DNA of 64,000 nt. It comes from Hyphomicrobiales bacterium. Lineage in GTDB: Bacteria > Pseudomonadota > Alphaproteobacteria > Rhizobiales > Rhizobiaceae. The position numbers and the translations under genes were made by a program. This document shows, piece by piece, positions 16,249-25,259 of this stretch. The notes under the pieces are model-generated. The model was not told the origin of the DNA. It worked only from the letters and a program-made list of their open reading frames with translations, and ran no database searches. Every line of letters starts with the position of its first letter. Position 1 is the first letter of the stretch. The stretch is taken from the NCBI GenBank assembly GCA_900465665.1, contig UBJO01000047.1, positions 1-64,000 of the forward strand, in the 5' to 3' direction.

Positions 16249-18212
16249 CATCGCGCACAGTTTGGATCTTCTTCGCCGCCGCGACAGCACTTGCGGTCCT
16301 GCTCTTCTTGCAGCAGGCACTCGCCTTCCTGCCGCTCGCCGCCTGGCCATCGCTGCCGCTTATGCCTGATGGGATGACCACCGAGCAGATCATTCTAGCC
16401 TACGGCGTCTTTCCAAGAGCCGCCGCCGCCATACTGGCCGGCGCCGCACTTGGTCTTGCCGGCGCCTTGCTGCAGCGGCTGCTCAGAAACCCGATCGCCG
16501 ACCCCTCGACATTGGGCGTCTCGGCCGGCGCCCAGCTCGCCATCGTCGCGACAACGCTGTTTTTTCCCACGATCCTCGATGGATACCGCGCGCTGGTGGC
16601 GCTTGCGGGTGCCGCCGGCGCTACGGCGCTGGTCTTCCTGCTCGGCTGGCGCCGCAGCTTCGATCCGGTCACCATGGTCGTCTCCGGACTGCTCGTCGGC
16701 ATCACCTGCGGTGCGCTGTCGGCCGCGATGACGCTTTCGCAGGGCGAATACCTCATGTCGCTGGTGACATGGAACGGCGGCGCGCTCGGCCAGCAGGACT
16801 GGTCCGTCGCCTCGACGCTGGCGCTCGAACTGCTCGCGGGCCTTGCGGCCAGCATCCTGCTGCTGCGGCCGCTGGCGCTGTTCGGCCTCGGCGATAGCGG
16901 CGCGAAATCGCTCGGCGTCGGGCTCGTTGGCATACGCGTGGCGGTCGCAGTGATCGCGGTGGGGCTGGCGGCGGGTGTTGCGGCGAGCGTCGGTCTGGTC
17001 AGCTTCGTCGGCCTAGCCGGCCCAGCCCTGGTGCGCGGCCTTGGCGTCAGGAAGCCTCATGCCATCATTCTCGCATCGCCCATCGCGGGCGGCCTGTTGC
17101 TCTGGCTGTGCGATGGCCTGGTGCAATTCCTCGGCTCCACCACCAGCGAGACGTTTCCGACAGGGGCGATGACGGCCCTGATCGGTGGTCCGCTGCTGCT
17201 CTGGCTGCTGCCGAAGGTCAAACCGGTCGAGCTGCACGAGGAGCGTGCACATGTGACCGAGGCGAGGGCGCCGCGCACATGGCTGATCCTGCTTCTCGCT
17301 TTTCTGCCGGCGCTCGCTCTGCTGGTTCTTTTCCTGGCGCGGACGCCCGCTGGCTTCACACTACTCTCGGCGCAGGACTTCACTGATCTTTTGCCCATGC
17401 GCTGGCCACGGCTGCTGGCTTCGGCTGCAGCGGGTAGCCTGCTTGCGATCGCGGGTACGATCTTGCAGCGGCTGACCGGCAATCCAATGGCAAGCCCGGA
17501 GGTCCTCGGCGTCAGCGGCGGCGCCGGTGTCGGTTTCGCGGCGGCAATTACGATCGTGCCGGCGGCCGGTGTCGTAGAGCTTTTCGCTGGCGCGGGCATC
17601 GGCTCCATGATCGTCATGATCATCGTCGTCGCCTTTGCCAGCCGCCGCCAGCTGTCGCCCGAGCGGCTGTTGCTCGCCGGCATCGCCGTCAGTTCGCTGA
17701 CGTCGGCTATTTTGTCGGCGCTGCTTGCGATCGGCGATCAGCGCTCATGGCAGATCCTGTCCTGGCTCGGCGGTTCGTCCAACACGGCAACGCCGGCGTC
17801 GTCGATGGTGCTCGCGGTTCTGGCGGTCGTCTGCACTGGCATCGTGCTTTTCTTCACCCGATGGCTGACGATCCTGCCGCTCGGCAACGCGGTGCCGGTT
17901 GCGCTTGGTGTGCCGGTGCGCTCGGCGCGTACCGCGATGATCTTCGTTGCAGGGCTTGCGACCGGCGCGGCGTCGCTGCTGGTCGGGCCTTTGAGCTTCG
18001 TCGGGCTGATAGGGCCGCATATCGCTCATCGCGCAGGCTTCATAAAGCCGGCACATCAGCTTCTGGCGTCGTCGGCGATCGGGGCACTGCTGATGATCAT
18101 CGCCGATCTCGGCGCTCGCACGGCGACTTTCCCATACGAGCTGCCGCTGGGTCTGTTCGCGGCGCTCGCCGGCGCGCCCTACCTCGTCTGGCTCATCGCC
18201 CGTAGGCGGTGA
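16245..18212 (+). CDS. fhuB: Fe3+-hydroxamate ABC transporter permease, FhuB (fused double permease)
   Basis: This 655-residue inner-membrane protein is a tandem fusion of two FecCD permease domains, as in FhuB. The first half carries RAAAAILAGAALGLAGALLQ and NPIADPSTLGVSAGAQLA. The second repeats the pattern with RLLASAAAGSLLAIAGTILQ and NPMASPEVLGVSGGAGVGF. Each half ends in a SFVGLxGP loop (SFVGLAGPALVR; SFVGLIGPHIAHR). About 20 membrane helices are expected. The start is a TTG overlapping the FhuD stop (TTGA). No fhuC-type ATPase lies in the operon or nearby, so the pump must borrow an ATPase encoded elsewhere. The gene ends three bases from the convergent oxidoreductase gene. Confidence 0.93.
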   Translation: MTSRTVWIFFAAATALAVLLFLQQALAFLPLAAWPSLPLMPDGMTTEQIILAYGVFPRAAAAILAGAALGLAGALLQRLLRNPIADPSTLGVSAGAQLAIVATTLFFPTILDGYRALVALAGAAGATALVFLLGWRRSFDPVTMVVSGLLVGITCGALSAAMTLSQGEYLMSLVTWNGGALGQQDWSVASTLALELLAGLAASILLLRPLALFGLGDSGAKSLGVGLVGIRVAVAVIAVGLAAGVAASVGLVSFVGLAGPALVRGLGVRKPHAIILASPIAGGLLLWLCDGLVQFLGSTTSETFPTGAMTALIGGPLLLWLLPKVKPVELHEERAHVTEARAPRTWLILLLAFLPALALLVLFLARTPAGFTLLSAQDFTDLLPMRWPRLLASAAAGSLLAIAGTILQRLTGNPMASPEVLGVSGGAGVGFAAAITIVPAAGVVELFAGAGIGSMIVMIIVVAFASRRQLSPERLLLAGIAVSSLTSAILSALLAIGDQRSWQILSWLGGSSNTATPASSMVLAVLAVVCTGIVLFFTRWLTILPLGNAVPVALGVPVRSARTAMIFVAGLATGAASLLVGPLSFVGLIGPHIAHRAGFIKPAHQLLASSAIGALLMIIADLGARTATFPYELPLGLFAALAGAPYLVWLIARRR

Positions 18213-18215
18213 GCG

Positions 18216-19277
18216 TCAAGACAATACGGGCGGCATCGCAACGCGCAGCCGCTCGGCATGGCCGCGTAGCCCATCGATAATCCCGGGAAACAGGCGGACG
18301 CCATCGGCAAGCGCGCTGCGCTTGCGCGCCAACCCGTTTTCGCCGGGCAGGCGGACGCGCTCGACGCCGGGGTGCGGCGGATTGTCGTGGCAGGCATCGA
18401 CGAGCCAGCCGGTCTGGCGCAGGAAAGCTTCGCGACCGCCGAAGGCGGCCGGATCGAACACTTGGACCGTCACGGCGGCATTCGTCCCTTTCGGCGCATC
18501 GGCGCGGCCATAGCCTGAGAGCGCCTGCCTGAAGGCTTCGACATGCAGTGCCATGCCGTATCCCTTCTGGCCGTGGTCCAGCCCACCGGTCGGGAGCAGC
18601 GTGCCGCCGCTTTCGATGACTTTGGGGTCGCGGCTGGGGTTTCCGTCTGCGTCCATCAGCCATTCGTGCTCATATTGACGTCCTTCCCGGATCAGGCGTT
18701 GCGCCATGTTGACCGTGGTTATCGAGGCGCTGATATCGATGAGGATCGGATCGCCCGATGTTGGGATGCCATGCGCCACAGGGTTTGGCGTATAGACGCC
18801 CTTGCGGCCACCGAATGGCGCGACCTGCGCGCCGGAAGGGCTCGAGCTTGCGATGCTCACCATGTAGCCCCTGTCCGTCGCGATCGACAGATAGGCGGCG
18901 AGGCAGCCGATATGGTGGCTGTTTGCGATGGTAATCGTCGCCGTGCCATATGTCTCTGCTCGATCGCAGGCGAGCTTGACGGCCTCCGAAGTCAGCCATG
19001 CGCCGGGCAGGCGCCTTCCGGCCCAGGCAACCGCGGGCCCGCGGTCGGATATCATCTCGGGGCTGCCCTCGCGCGTCATCACGCCATCGGCGATGCTCTG
19101 CAGATACCAGCCGGCGAGCGCCAGGCCATGGGTCGTATGCCCCATCAAATCCGCCTCGACCAGATAGCGGGCCACAGCCTCGGCTTTGTCGTCCTCAAGA
19201 CCGGAAGCCGCGTACAGGTCCTTGGCAAAGCTGCGCAGCGCGTCCGGCGCGTAGCGGATATCGTTGGTGTCGCTCAC
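18216..19277 (-). CDS. Ldh-family (COG2055) NAD(P)-dependent oxidoreductase
   Basis: This protein of about 353 residues belongs to the malate/L-lactate/ureidoglycolate dehydrogenase family, which is distinct from the classical Rossmann LDHs. Family marks are HTTHGLALAGWYLQSI near the N-terminus (catalytic His), ATITIANSHHIGCLAAYLS, PNPVAHGIPTSGDPILIDIS, and a glycine-rich GGLDHGQKGYGMAL. Members reduce or oxidise 2-oxo/2-hydroxy acids or cyclic imino acids. I choose the GTG at 19275-19277 because GGAGAG sits just upstream; an in-frame ATG at 19367 would add 30 Arg-rich residues overlapping the previous gene. It is the last gene of the minus-strand catabolic group. Confidence 0.88.
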   Translation of the reverse strand: MSDTNDIRYAPDALRSFAKDLYAASGLEDDKAEAVARYLVEADLMGHTTHGLALAGWYLQSIADGVMTREGSPEMISDRGPAVAWAGRRLPGAWLTSEAVKLACDRAETYGTATITIANSHHIGCLAAYLSIATDRGYMVSIASSSPSGAQVAPFGGRKGVYTPNPVAHGIPTSGDPILIDISASITTVNMAQRLIREGRQYEHEWLMDADGNPSRDPKVIESGGTLLPTGGLDHGQKGYGMALHVEAFRQALSGYGRADAPKGTNAAVTVQVFDPAAFGGREAFLRQTGWLVDACHDNPPHPGVERVRLPGENGLARKRSALADGVRLFPGIIDGLRGHAERLRVAMPPVLS

Positions 19278-19311
19278 CAGTCTCTCCGTCGTTGTTGAAG
19301 CTGCGATGTGC

Positions 19312-20277
19312 TCAGCGCGCGAGAAAGCGCGGCTCGAGCGTCTTTCCATCCAGCGCATCCAGAACATTCCTTGCCGCCATCACCGAGACCGCGCGCTTGG
19401 CATCAACAGTCACGCCCGCCACATGCGGCGAAACAAGCGTGTTGGGCATTTGGAATAGCGGATTGTCGGCGCCGGGCGGTTCTTGTTCGAAGCTATCGAG
19501 GCCAGCGCAGGCGAGATGGCCATCCTGCAGCACGCGCACAAGTGCGGCTTCATCGACGACTTCGCCGCGTGCAGTGTTGATCAGCAGAGAACCGCGTTTC
19601 ATCAGCCCGATGCGGCGCGCATCGATGAGCTTGTTCGTTTCCGGCGTCAGCGGACAGTGCAGGCTGACGATATCCGACGAGGCAAGCAGCGTATCCAGAT
19701 CAGTCTCGCGGCGGATACCTGAGGCGAAGGCGCTGTCCGGCGTATGCGGATCGAAGGCGATAATCTCCATGCCGATCGCGCCGGCCATTTTCGCGAGCGT
19801 CTGGCCGATGAAGCCGAAGCCGACGATGCCAAGCGTCTGGCCGCGCAGCTCGCGGCCCTGGTACTGGTTCTTGTCCCACACGCCGTCACGGATCAACGCA
19901 TCCTGCCGCGGCAGATCCTTGGAGAGCGCCATGATCATCGCGAGCGCGTGTTCGGCGACTGAGTGGCCGTTGCTGCCTGTTGTCATCGATACGGGAATGC
20001 CGAGCTTGGTGGCCGCCGCGACATCGATGTCGTTGGTGCCGACGCCATGCTTGGCGATATGCTTCAGCCGTCCGCCGGCCTTTATCTCCTCAGGCCCCAG
20101 CTTGTCGGCGAGCAGGCGGATGATGACCGCATCAGGCCTGTGGACCTTCATGATGTCGATCACGGCCTGTCTGTCGATATAGGGCTCCGTCGTCACGACC
20201 GTGGCACCGGCTTCGACCAGCAAGGAAAATCCCTCCGGCGCCAGCTGGCCGCCGAGGACGATCACCGTCTTGTCCAT
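19312..20277 (-). CDS. D-2-hydroxyacid dehydrogenase (SerA-like)
   Basis: This 321-residue NAD-dependent enzyme has the cofactor motif GIVGFGFIGQTLAK near residue 145, the substrate Arg in LLINTARGEVVDEAAL, the Glu in the following segment and the catalytic His in LVSPHVAGVT near residue 290. Members interconvert 2-oxo acids and D-2-hydroxy acids, for example 3-phosphoglycerate, glyoxylate or erythronate 4-phosphate. The gene is between pdxA2 and the Ldh-type gene; redox steps on a hydroxy-acid intermediate of the same pathway are likely. The substrate cannot be read from the sequence. Confidence 0.9.
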   Translation of the reverse strand: MDKTVIVLGGQLAPEGFSLLVEAGATVVTTEPYIDRQAVIDIMKVHRPDAVIIRLLADKLGPEEIKAGGRLKHIAKHGVGTNDIDVAAATKLGIPVSMTTGSNGHSVAEHALAMIMALSKDLPRQDALIRDGVWDKNQYQGRELRGQTLGIVGFGFIGQTLAKMAGAIGMEIIAFDPHTPDSAFASGIRRETDLDTLLASSDIVSLHCPLTPETNKLIDARRIGLMKRGSLLINTARGEVVDEAALVRVLQDGHLACAGLDSFEQEPPGADNPLFQMPNTLVSPHVAGVTVDAKRAVSVMAARNVLDALDGKTLEPRFLAR

Positions 20278-20351
20278 TGCGCATCTCCTCCCGAGAGAAT
20301 GGCAGGCCTCGGCGCGCGGCGGCGCCAGGGCGCTTCAGATCTTCACGAGGA

Positions 20352-21341
20352 TCAGGCCGCCTGGCGACGCGGCGAACGAGCCATCAGTCGGGCATAGGCG
20401 ATCGCCGATAGCATATTGACGTGATTGGCCTTGCCGGTGCCGGCGATGTCGAAGGCCGTGCCGTGATCCACCGAGACGCGGTCGATCGGCAGGCCGAGCG
20501 ACACGTTGACGGCCGTCTCGAACGCCACGAGCTTGATCGGGATATGCCCCTGGTCGTGATATTGCGCGATCACCAAATCGAAGGCGCCGTTATAGGCACG
20601 GGCAAAGACGGTATCGGCGGAGATCGGCCCGACGACATCGATGCCCTTGGCTTGCGCCAGTTCGACGGCGGGCGCCAGGAATTCGGTGTCCTCGGTGCCG
20701 AACAGGCCGTTCTCACCGCAATGCGGGTTTAGACCGGCGACGGCGATGCGCGCCTTCTTTCCAAGTCGCAGGAAATGCTTGTGGCCGGCTTCGATGGTCG
20801 CCAGCACGCGCTCCGTGCGCGCCCGCTCGATCGCGCCCTTCAGCGAGATATGCGTGGAGACGTGAATGGTGTTGAGACGCTCGGAGGCGAGCAGCATGAA
20901 CGAACTCTTCGAGCCGGTCAGGTGGGCCAGGAGCCCCGTATGGCCGTCGAAATGATGCCCGGCGAGGTTCATCGCCTCCTTGTTGATGGGCGCGGTCACG
21001 ATGACATCGGCCTCGCCGGACATCGCAAGCTCGACGGCACGGGTGATATAGCGAACCGAGGCGTCGCCGGCGACCGGGCTGACCTTGCCGATCTCGGGGA
21101 GGGCAGCTCCGAGGTCCACCTCGTCGACGGCGATCTTGTTCTCGCCGGCGGAACCGGCACGCGCGAACCGCAGGCCCGTCTCGGCCGAACGATTGGCGCG
21201 CTCAAGCGCCTCGGTGTTGCCGACGATCACGAAATCCCGGCGTTCGATCTCCGGCAACGTCGCCAGCGCCTTGACGATCACCTCGGGGCCGACACCGGCG
21301 GGATCACCCAGCGTCACCGCGACCTTTGCATTTCTGTCCAT
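20352..21341 (-). CDS. pdxA2: PdxA family dehydrogenase (PdxA2, 4-phospho-D-threonate/erythronate type)
   Basis: This 329-residue NAD-dependent metal enzyme has the PdxA marks: [17 protein letters not shown] near residue 10, the metal histidine regions [15 protein letters not shown] and [11 protein letters not shown], and [12 protein letters not shown]. Classical PdxA oxidises 4-phosphohydroxythreonine in vitamin B6 synthesis. PdxA2 homologues placed in catabolic clusters with a DUF1537 kinase oxidise and decarboxylate 4-phospho-D-threonate or -erythronate to dihydroxyacetone phosphate. A DUF1537 kinase is present at 30994 in the divergent operon, so the catabolic role is favoured. It lies in the Fe-ADH to Ldh group. 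Confidence 0.88.
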   Translation of the reverse strand: MDRNAKVAVTLGDPAGVGPEVIVKALATLPEIERRDFVIVGNTEALERANRSAETGLRFARAGSAGENKIAVDEVDLGAALPEIGKVSPVAGDASVRYITRAVELAMSGEADVIVTAPINKEAMNLAGHHFDGHTGLLAHLTGSKSSFMLLASERLNTIHVSTHISLKGAIERARTERVLATIEAGHKHFLRLGKKARIAVAGLNPHCGENGLFGTEDTEFLAPAVELAQAKGIDVVGPISADTVFARAYNGAFDLVIAQYHDQGHIPIKLVAFETAVNVSLGLPIDRVSVDHGTAFDIAGTGKANHVNMLSAIAYARLMARSPRRQAA

Positions 21342-21371
21342 CAGTCACATTCCTTATTGGATCAAACGCAC

Positions 21372-22505
21372 CTAGTAGGCGGCTTCGTATATCGAACGTA
21401 TGTCGGCTCGCGCGAGATCGCGCGGGTTGTTGTCGAGAAGGCGGCGAATGGCGAAGGCATCGTCCGCCATGGCGTCAAGATCGCTATCCGGCACACCAAG
21501 CGCAGAAAGCTTCATCTCGATGCCGAGATCGGCGCAGAAGTTATAGGCGGCATCGAAGACGGACTGTACGTCGTCCGACGTCTTGCGGCCAAGCGCGTCC
21601 ATCACCGCGCGCGTCTTCTCGGTAGCCGACGGCGTGTTGAAGGCCAGAACATGCGGGAAGATCAGCGCGTTCGCAGCACCATGGGCGATATGCCAGCGCG
21701 TGCCGAGCGGATAGGCCAGCGCATGACCGCCAGCCGTGTTGACCGGACCAAGACAGAAGCCGCCGTAAAGCGAGGCGAGCGCCAACCCGGCGCGGGCTTC
21801 CGCATCGGCGCCATCTTTCACGGCGCGGGCGAGATATTTGCCAACCAGCCGCGTTCCCTCGATCGCATAGAGGTCGATCATCGGATGCGCCTTGCGGTTG
21901 GTGAAGGCCTCGACGCAATGGGCCATGGCATCGACACCCGTGGCCGCGGTCGTGCGGGCCGGAACGGTGAAGGTTAGCGCTGGATCGATGACGGCGATAT
22001 CGGCCAGCATGTGAATGCTTTCGACGGCGAGCTTGGCCATCGTCTCGGGATTTGTGACCAGCGCGCGAATGCCCGCCTCGCTTCCCGTTCCAGCCGTTGT
22101 CGGCACCTGTGCCAGCGCAACGCGGCGGGGCCCGTGAACCTTGTTCGGGCCGACGACCTCGCGCAGCGTCTGCGATGAGCCGGCGAGCACGGCTGCCAAT
22201 TTTGCGAGATCCATCGCGCTGCCGCCGCCGAAGCCGACGACCAGCTGCGCGTCCGCCGCGTTGGCGGCCGCAAGAACCTTGTCGAGATTGGCGGTATCGG
22301 GCTCCGGCGTCACATCGGCGAAGACTGTGATTTCACCCTTGAGGCCGAGCGTGTCTACACGCGTGGCATTGAATGCGTCGGAAATGACCAGGATGCGGGC
22401 ATAGCCCTTGTCGCTCGCCCATTTCCCCAGGCGCTCCGCCGTCCCGACGCCGAACTCGATGATTTCGGGTCTGATGATTGTGATAGGCGAATCCAAGCTG
22501 ACCAC
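21372..22505 (-). CDS. Iron-containing alcohol dehydrogenase family protein
   Basis: This 377-residue group III dehydrogenase has the NAD-binding glycine stretch VVGFGGGSAMDLAK near residue 90 and the Fe/Zn ligands in TGVDAMAHCVEAF and HGAANALIFPHVL. Members oxidise alcohols or reduce aldehydes, maleylacetate or glycerol-like compounds. I choose the GTG at 22503-22505: a GGGGGAGGAG ribosome site lies seven bases before it and falls inside the longer open frame. It heads the group Fe-ADH, PdxA2, hydroxyacid dehydrogenase, Ldh. It probably oxidises a hydroxy-aldehyde or reduces an aldehyde produced by the aldolase of the neighbouring group. Confidence 0.88.
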   Translation of the reverse strand: MVSLDSPITIIRPEIIEFGVGTAERLGKWASDKGYARILVISDAFNATRVDTLGLKGEITVFADVTPEPDTANLDKVLAAANAADAQLVVGFGGGSAMDLAKLAAVLAGSSQTLREVVGPNKVHGPRRVALAQVPTTAGTGSEAGIRALVTNPETMAKLAVESIHMLADIAVIDPALTFTVPARTTAATGVDAMAHCVEAFTNRKAHPMIDLYAIEGTRLVGKYLARAVKDGADAEARAGLALASLYGGFCLGPVNTAGGHALAYPLGTRWHIAHGAANALIFPHVLAFNTPSATEKTRAVMDALGRKTSDDVQSVFDAAYNFCADLGIEMKLSALGVPDSDLDAMADDAFAIRRLLDNNPRDLARADIRSIYEAAY

Positions 22506-22852
22506 CGGATTACTCCTCCCCCTGCGGTATCGCGGCATTTTTCAACGCCGCCAAGATGTAAATTTGTTATACCAGCTCCGTCGCCTTGGCAAGCTTGGAC
22601 ATCGAGTTTGGCTGGAAAAATGCGATGTACTACGGATAATCGGCCGTTGCGCTCGCTTTTATGACTATTTATCTAATTGATATTGCGTTCTTAATTGGCG
22701 CACGGTGAAGTTTGTCACCTGCGGCAGCGCTTCAAGCGACGCGCTCGAGCATGAGCAACGAATTTGTAAATTCAAAGCAACAAACTACCAGATCGGCGCG
22801 CCAAACGAATCCGCTGGCACGCCGCGTTGACAAGCAGAGCGCAATCTCGGCG
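22506..22852. other. Intergenic region before the Fe-ADH group
   Basis: These 347 bases hold no gene that I can support. They contain the promoter of the minus-strand Fe-ADH operon. A GTTATAC-like stretch (TTGTTATACCAG, near 22567) is a weak half-palindrome of the type bound by GntR proteins. An AT-rich block at 22660-22700 may be the promoter core. No terminator with a clear U-tract is seen after the sialidase-like gene, which ends at 22853. Confidence 0.4.
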
Positions 22853-24037
22853 TCAGCCAAGCGCATCCTGATATAGCCGCACATATTTGATTGCGCGCCG
22901 ATAGTAGGTGTAGGCGATATGCACCGTGCCGTCGGCCCCTTGGGTGATCGACGGGTAGGAAAACTCGCGGTTGACGGCGTCCTTCGAGTTGTTGCTCAGG
23001 CAGTAGCCATCGCCGGTATCGAGGTCGATCCGGCGCGGAAAGCTGCGGCCGCCGTCCGTCGAAAAGGCGAGGCTGAGCGGCGCGCGCGGCACGCCCCAGA
23101 TCGCCTTGCGCCTCTGGCTGGGCTCACTGGCGACGGGGGCGGGCGCCTCGTCGCCCTCGATTTCGTCATAGAGCGACAGGCGCCGTGCATCGGACATCGA
23201 AGCGTTACAGTGGTTGTAAACCATTGCTATCGAACCATTTTCCAGATTTATCGCCTGGATCGACGAGTTGTTGTTCGGCAGGTCGATCGGCTCCGGCGCG
23301 CTCCAGGTCTCGCCGTCGCGCGAGCGGCTGGACAGCACGAACTCGGCGAAACGATTGCGATAGAAGGCAACGAATTCGCCGTCTGGCAGGGGCACGATGT
23401 TCATGTGCACCGCGCCGATGCTGTCGGGCACCTCGGTCATTGTCCAGCTTTTGCCGTCGTCGCGCGAGATCAGTACGCCTGCGGTATCGGCGTCACCTGT
23501 CCAGCGTTCGCCCGGCAGTCCGATGCACCGAAAAACCGGCAGCAGCCAGGTGCCGGCGCCGCTCACGACGATCGGTTGGCGCACGAATGTGCCGGGAATA
23601 TCGCACAACACGCGCACCTCGCCAAAGCTGCGGCCGCCATCCGTGGAGATCCGACATTTGACAACCGAGCCATCCTGGTTGCCGGATGTCTGCGACGTGT
23701 AAAGCAGCCAGACATCTCCGCCAGGCGCATTGAAAATCAACGGATTTTGCTCGGACTTTGCCGGATCGTCCGACATTTTTTCCGGCTGCGACCATTGCGT
23801 GGCACCGGGCGCCAGGCGCGACATGTAAATCGAGATGTCGCCCATGCCCTCCATTGTGCCGCCGAACCAGACGCAGGTGAGCGTCCCATCCGGCAGAAAT
23901 GCCAGGTTGGCGGCATGATTCTGGATGCAGGGGGAGGGGAGATAGGCGTCGAAGCGCCCGCTCTTGCTGGGATTAGCGATGATTTCGCCGGTCATCAGAT
24001 CAGGAACGGCGTCCGGTTGCAAACCCGTGAAGGCCAT
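22853..24037 (-). CDS. Sialidase-fold (BNR/Asp-box) protein
   Basis: This 394-residue beta-propeller protein shows repeated Asp boxes: STDGGRSFGEV, SRDDGKSWTMTEV and STDGGRSFPRR, with the spacing seen in sialidases and related BNR_2 proteins. It has FLPDGTLTCVWFGGTMEG near residue 50, a common start of that group. No signal peptide is visible, so it probably works in the cytoplasm. Family members remove terminal sialic acids or other sugar acids from glycans, and some are only propellers. It lies 12 bases downstream of a NanA/DapA-type aldolase gene and was probably co-transcribed with it, which fits hydrolysis of an imported acidic glycoside before aldol cleavage. Confidence 0.8.
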   Translation of the reverse strand: MAFTGLQPDAVPDLMTGEIIANPSKSGRFDAYLPSPCIQNHAANLAFLPDGTLTCVWFGGTMEGMGDISIYMSRLAPGATQWSQPEKMSDDPAKSEQNPLIFNAPGGDVWLLYTSQTSGNQDGSVVKCRISTDGGRSFGEVRVLCDIPGTFVRQPIVVSGAGTWLLPVFRCIGLPGERWTGDADTAGVLISRDDGKSWTMTEVPDSIGAVHMNIVPLPDGEFVAFYRNRFAEFVLSSRSRDGETWSAPEPIDLPNNNSSIQAINLENGSIAMVYNHCNASMSDARRLSLYDEIEGDEAPAPVASEPSQRRKAIWGVPRAPLSLAFSTDGGRSFPRRIDLDTGDGYCLSNNSKDAVNREFSYPSITQGADGTVHIAYTYYRRAIKYVRLYQDALG

Positions 24038-24049
24038 GGTCGTCCTCCT

Positions 24050-24955
24050 TTAGGGCAGCGTCTTGTAGGCTTCGGCGAGCGATGCGTAATCGGCGTCGCT
24101 GATCGGCATCAGCGGCGCGCGCGTGCGCTTCCAGGCCGAGTTGCCGGTCTTCAGACCGACCATCGCCTTGATCGTCGGAATCTGCACATAGGAGTTGGAG
24201 AGCGTGCGGTAGGCGTTGATGCGCGCCTGTGCGGTCTCGACCGCTTCAGCACCGCTTTCGTCGTGCACCTTGTCATAAACGGTGCGCAGCGAATCCGCGA
24301 CCAGATTGGACGTCGCGGTAATGCAGCCGGCACCGCCAGCCTTCAGAAGCGGCAGCAGCAGCGGATCGGCGCCTGCGAGAACCGAGAAGCCGGGGTAGGC
24401 GGCGATGATTGCCTGCATGTTGTTGAAATCGCCCGCTGATTCTTTGATGCCGACAACCGTGTCTGGGAAGGCTTCGATCAGCCGGCCAATGAGCGGAATC
24501 GACAGTGGAACGCCCGAAACCTGCGGAATATGATAGAGGATGACCTGCAGCTTGCTGTCGGCAATCTTCTCCAGAATCTGCGAATAGGCGGTAAACAGGC
24601 CGTCGTCGGAAACGCCCTTGTAGTAGAAGGGCGGCAGCATCACAACCTTGGTGACGCCGAGCGACAGGGCATGCTTGGTGAGGTCGACCGTTTCCTGGAT
24701 GGCGACGACGCCGGTGCCCGGCAGCAGCTTGTCGGCAGGGATGCCGGCCTTCAATGCTGCCTCAAGGATCGCCTTGCGTTCGCTCGATGAAAACGAGTTT
24801 GCCTCGCCCGTTGTGCCAAGCAGCGCCACGCCGTGGCATCCCTCGGACAGCAGTCGCTGACAATGTTCCGTGAAGAGGCCGAGATCCGGACTTCCGTCGG
24901 CATTGAGTGGGGTTGCGGCGGCGCTATAGACACCGGTGATCTTGTGCTTGTTCAT
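24050..24955 (-). CDS. Aldolase of the DapA/NanA superfamily
   Basis: This 301-residue TIM-barrel lyase forms a Schiff base with pyruvate: Lys171 in GIKESAGD, Tyr141 in LYHIPQVSG, and GTTGE at 47-51. True dihydrodipicolinate synthase has an Arg five residues after the Tyr (YNVPSR); here that position is Val (YHIPQV). The protein is therefore more likely an aldolase that makes or cleaves a 2-keto-3-deoxy acid than a lysine-pathway enzyme. The start ATG at 24953-24955 has GAGGAGG five bases upstream, so the longer frame to 25045 is rejected. It shares a divergent promoter region with the importer operon at 25260. Confidence 0.85.
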   Translation of the reverse strand: MNKHKITGVYSAAATPLNADGSPDLGLFTEHCQRLLSEGCHGVALLGTTGEANSFSSSERKAILEAALKAGIPADKLLPGTGVVAIQETVDLTKHALSLGVTKVVMLPPFYYKGVSDDGLFTAYSQILEKIADSKLQVILYHIPQVSGVPLSIPLIGRLIEAFPDTVVGIKESAGDFNNMQAIIAAYPGFSVLAGADPLLLPLLKAGGAGCITATSNLVADSLRTVYDKVHDESGAEAVETAQARINAYRTLSNSYVQIPTIKAMVGLKTGNSAWKRTRAPLMPISDADYASLAEAYKTLP

Positions 24956-25259
24956 GTCGTCCTCCTCGGATGAACGCCGCATATGGCGGCAAAAGGCGGG
25001 AAACCCGGCCTGCAAGATGCGGTTTTCTTCATCCTCGTCCAGCATGTTGTCAATATGACAATAAGCATTTCAATCGATCGTATTTTTCAACCCATTGAAA
25101 TCATGCAGGAAAATTTTTGTCTATTTTATCGAAGTGTGGATGAATTAATTTTTGTTGACATATTTACATTATCGAGCGAGTGTCTGCGCCATGTCATGAC
25201 GCACTTTCGGGATGGAGCGAAAGAGCCAAGCGTCATCGGTTTTGTCATGGGAGGATGGA
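24956..25259. promoter_or_regulatory. Divergent promoter region between aldolase and importer operons
   Basis: These 304 AT-rich bases separate two divergently transcribed gene groups. They carry the palindrome at 25047-25061 and a TTGACA hexamer near 25153-25158 (plus) that could be a -35 element. The ribosome site of the importer binding-protein gene (GGGAGGATGG) is at the right end. The placement suggests that one repressor controls both sides. Confidence 0.5.
25047..25061. promoter_or_regulatory. Perfect inverted repeat, candidate GntR operator
   Basis: TTGTCA-ATA-TGACAA is a perfect 6-3-6 palindrome about 92 bases before the aldolase start and 200 before the binding-protein start. FCD-type GntR proteins bind palindromes of this size. 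The GntR gene at 32060, inside the same divergent operon, is the likely partner. Confidence 0.5.

Noticed and set aside
22919..24439. 506-codon plus-strand frame
   Set aside because: It is the antisense of the sialidase-fold and aldolase genes; those show Asp boxes and Schiff-base motifs, while this frame shows none.
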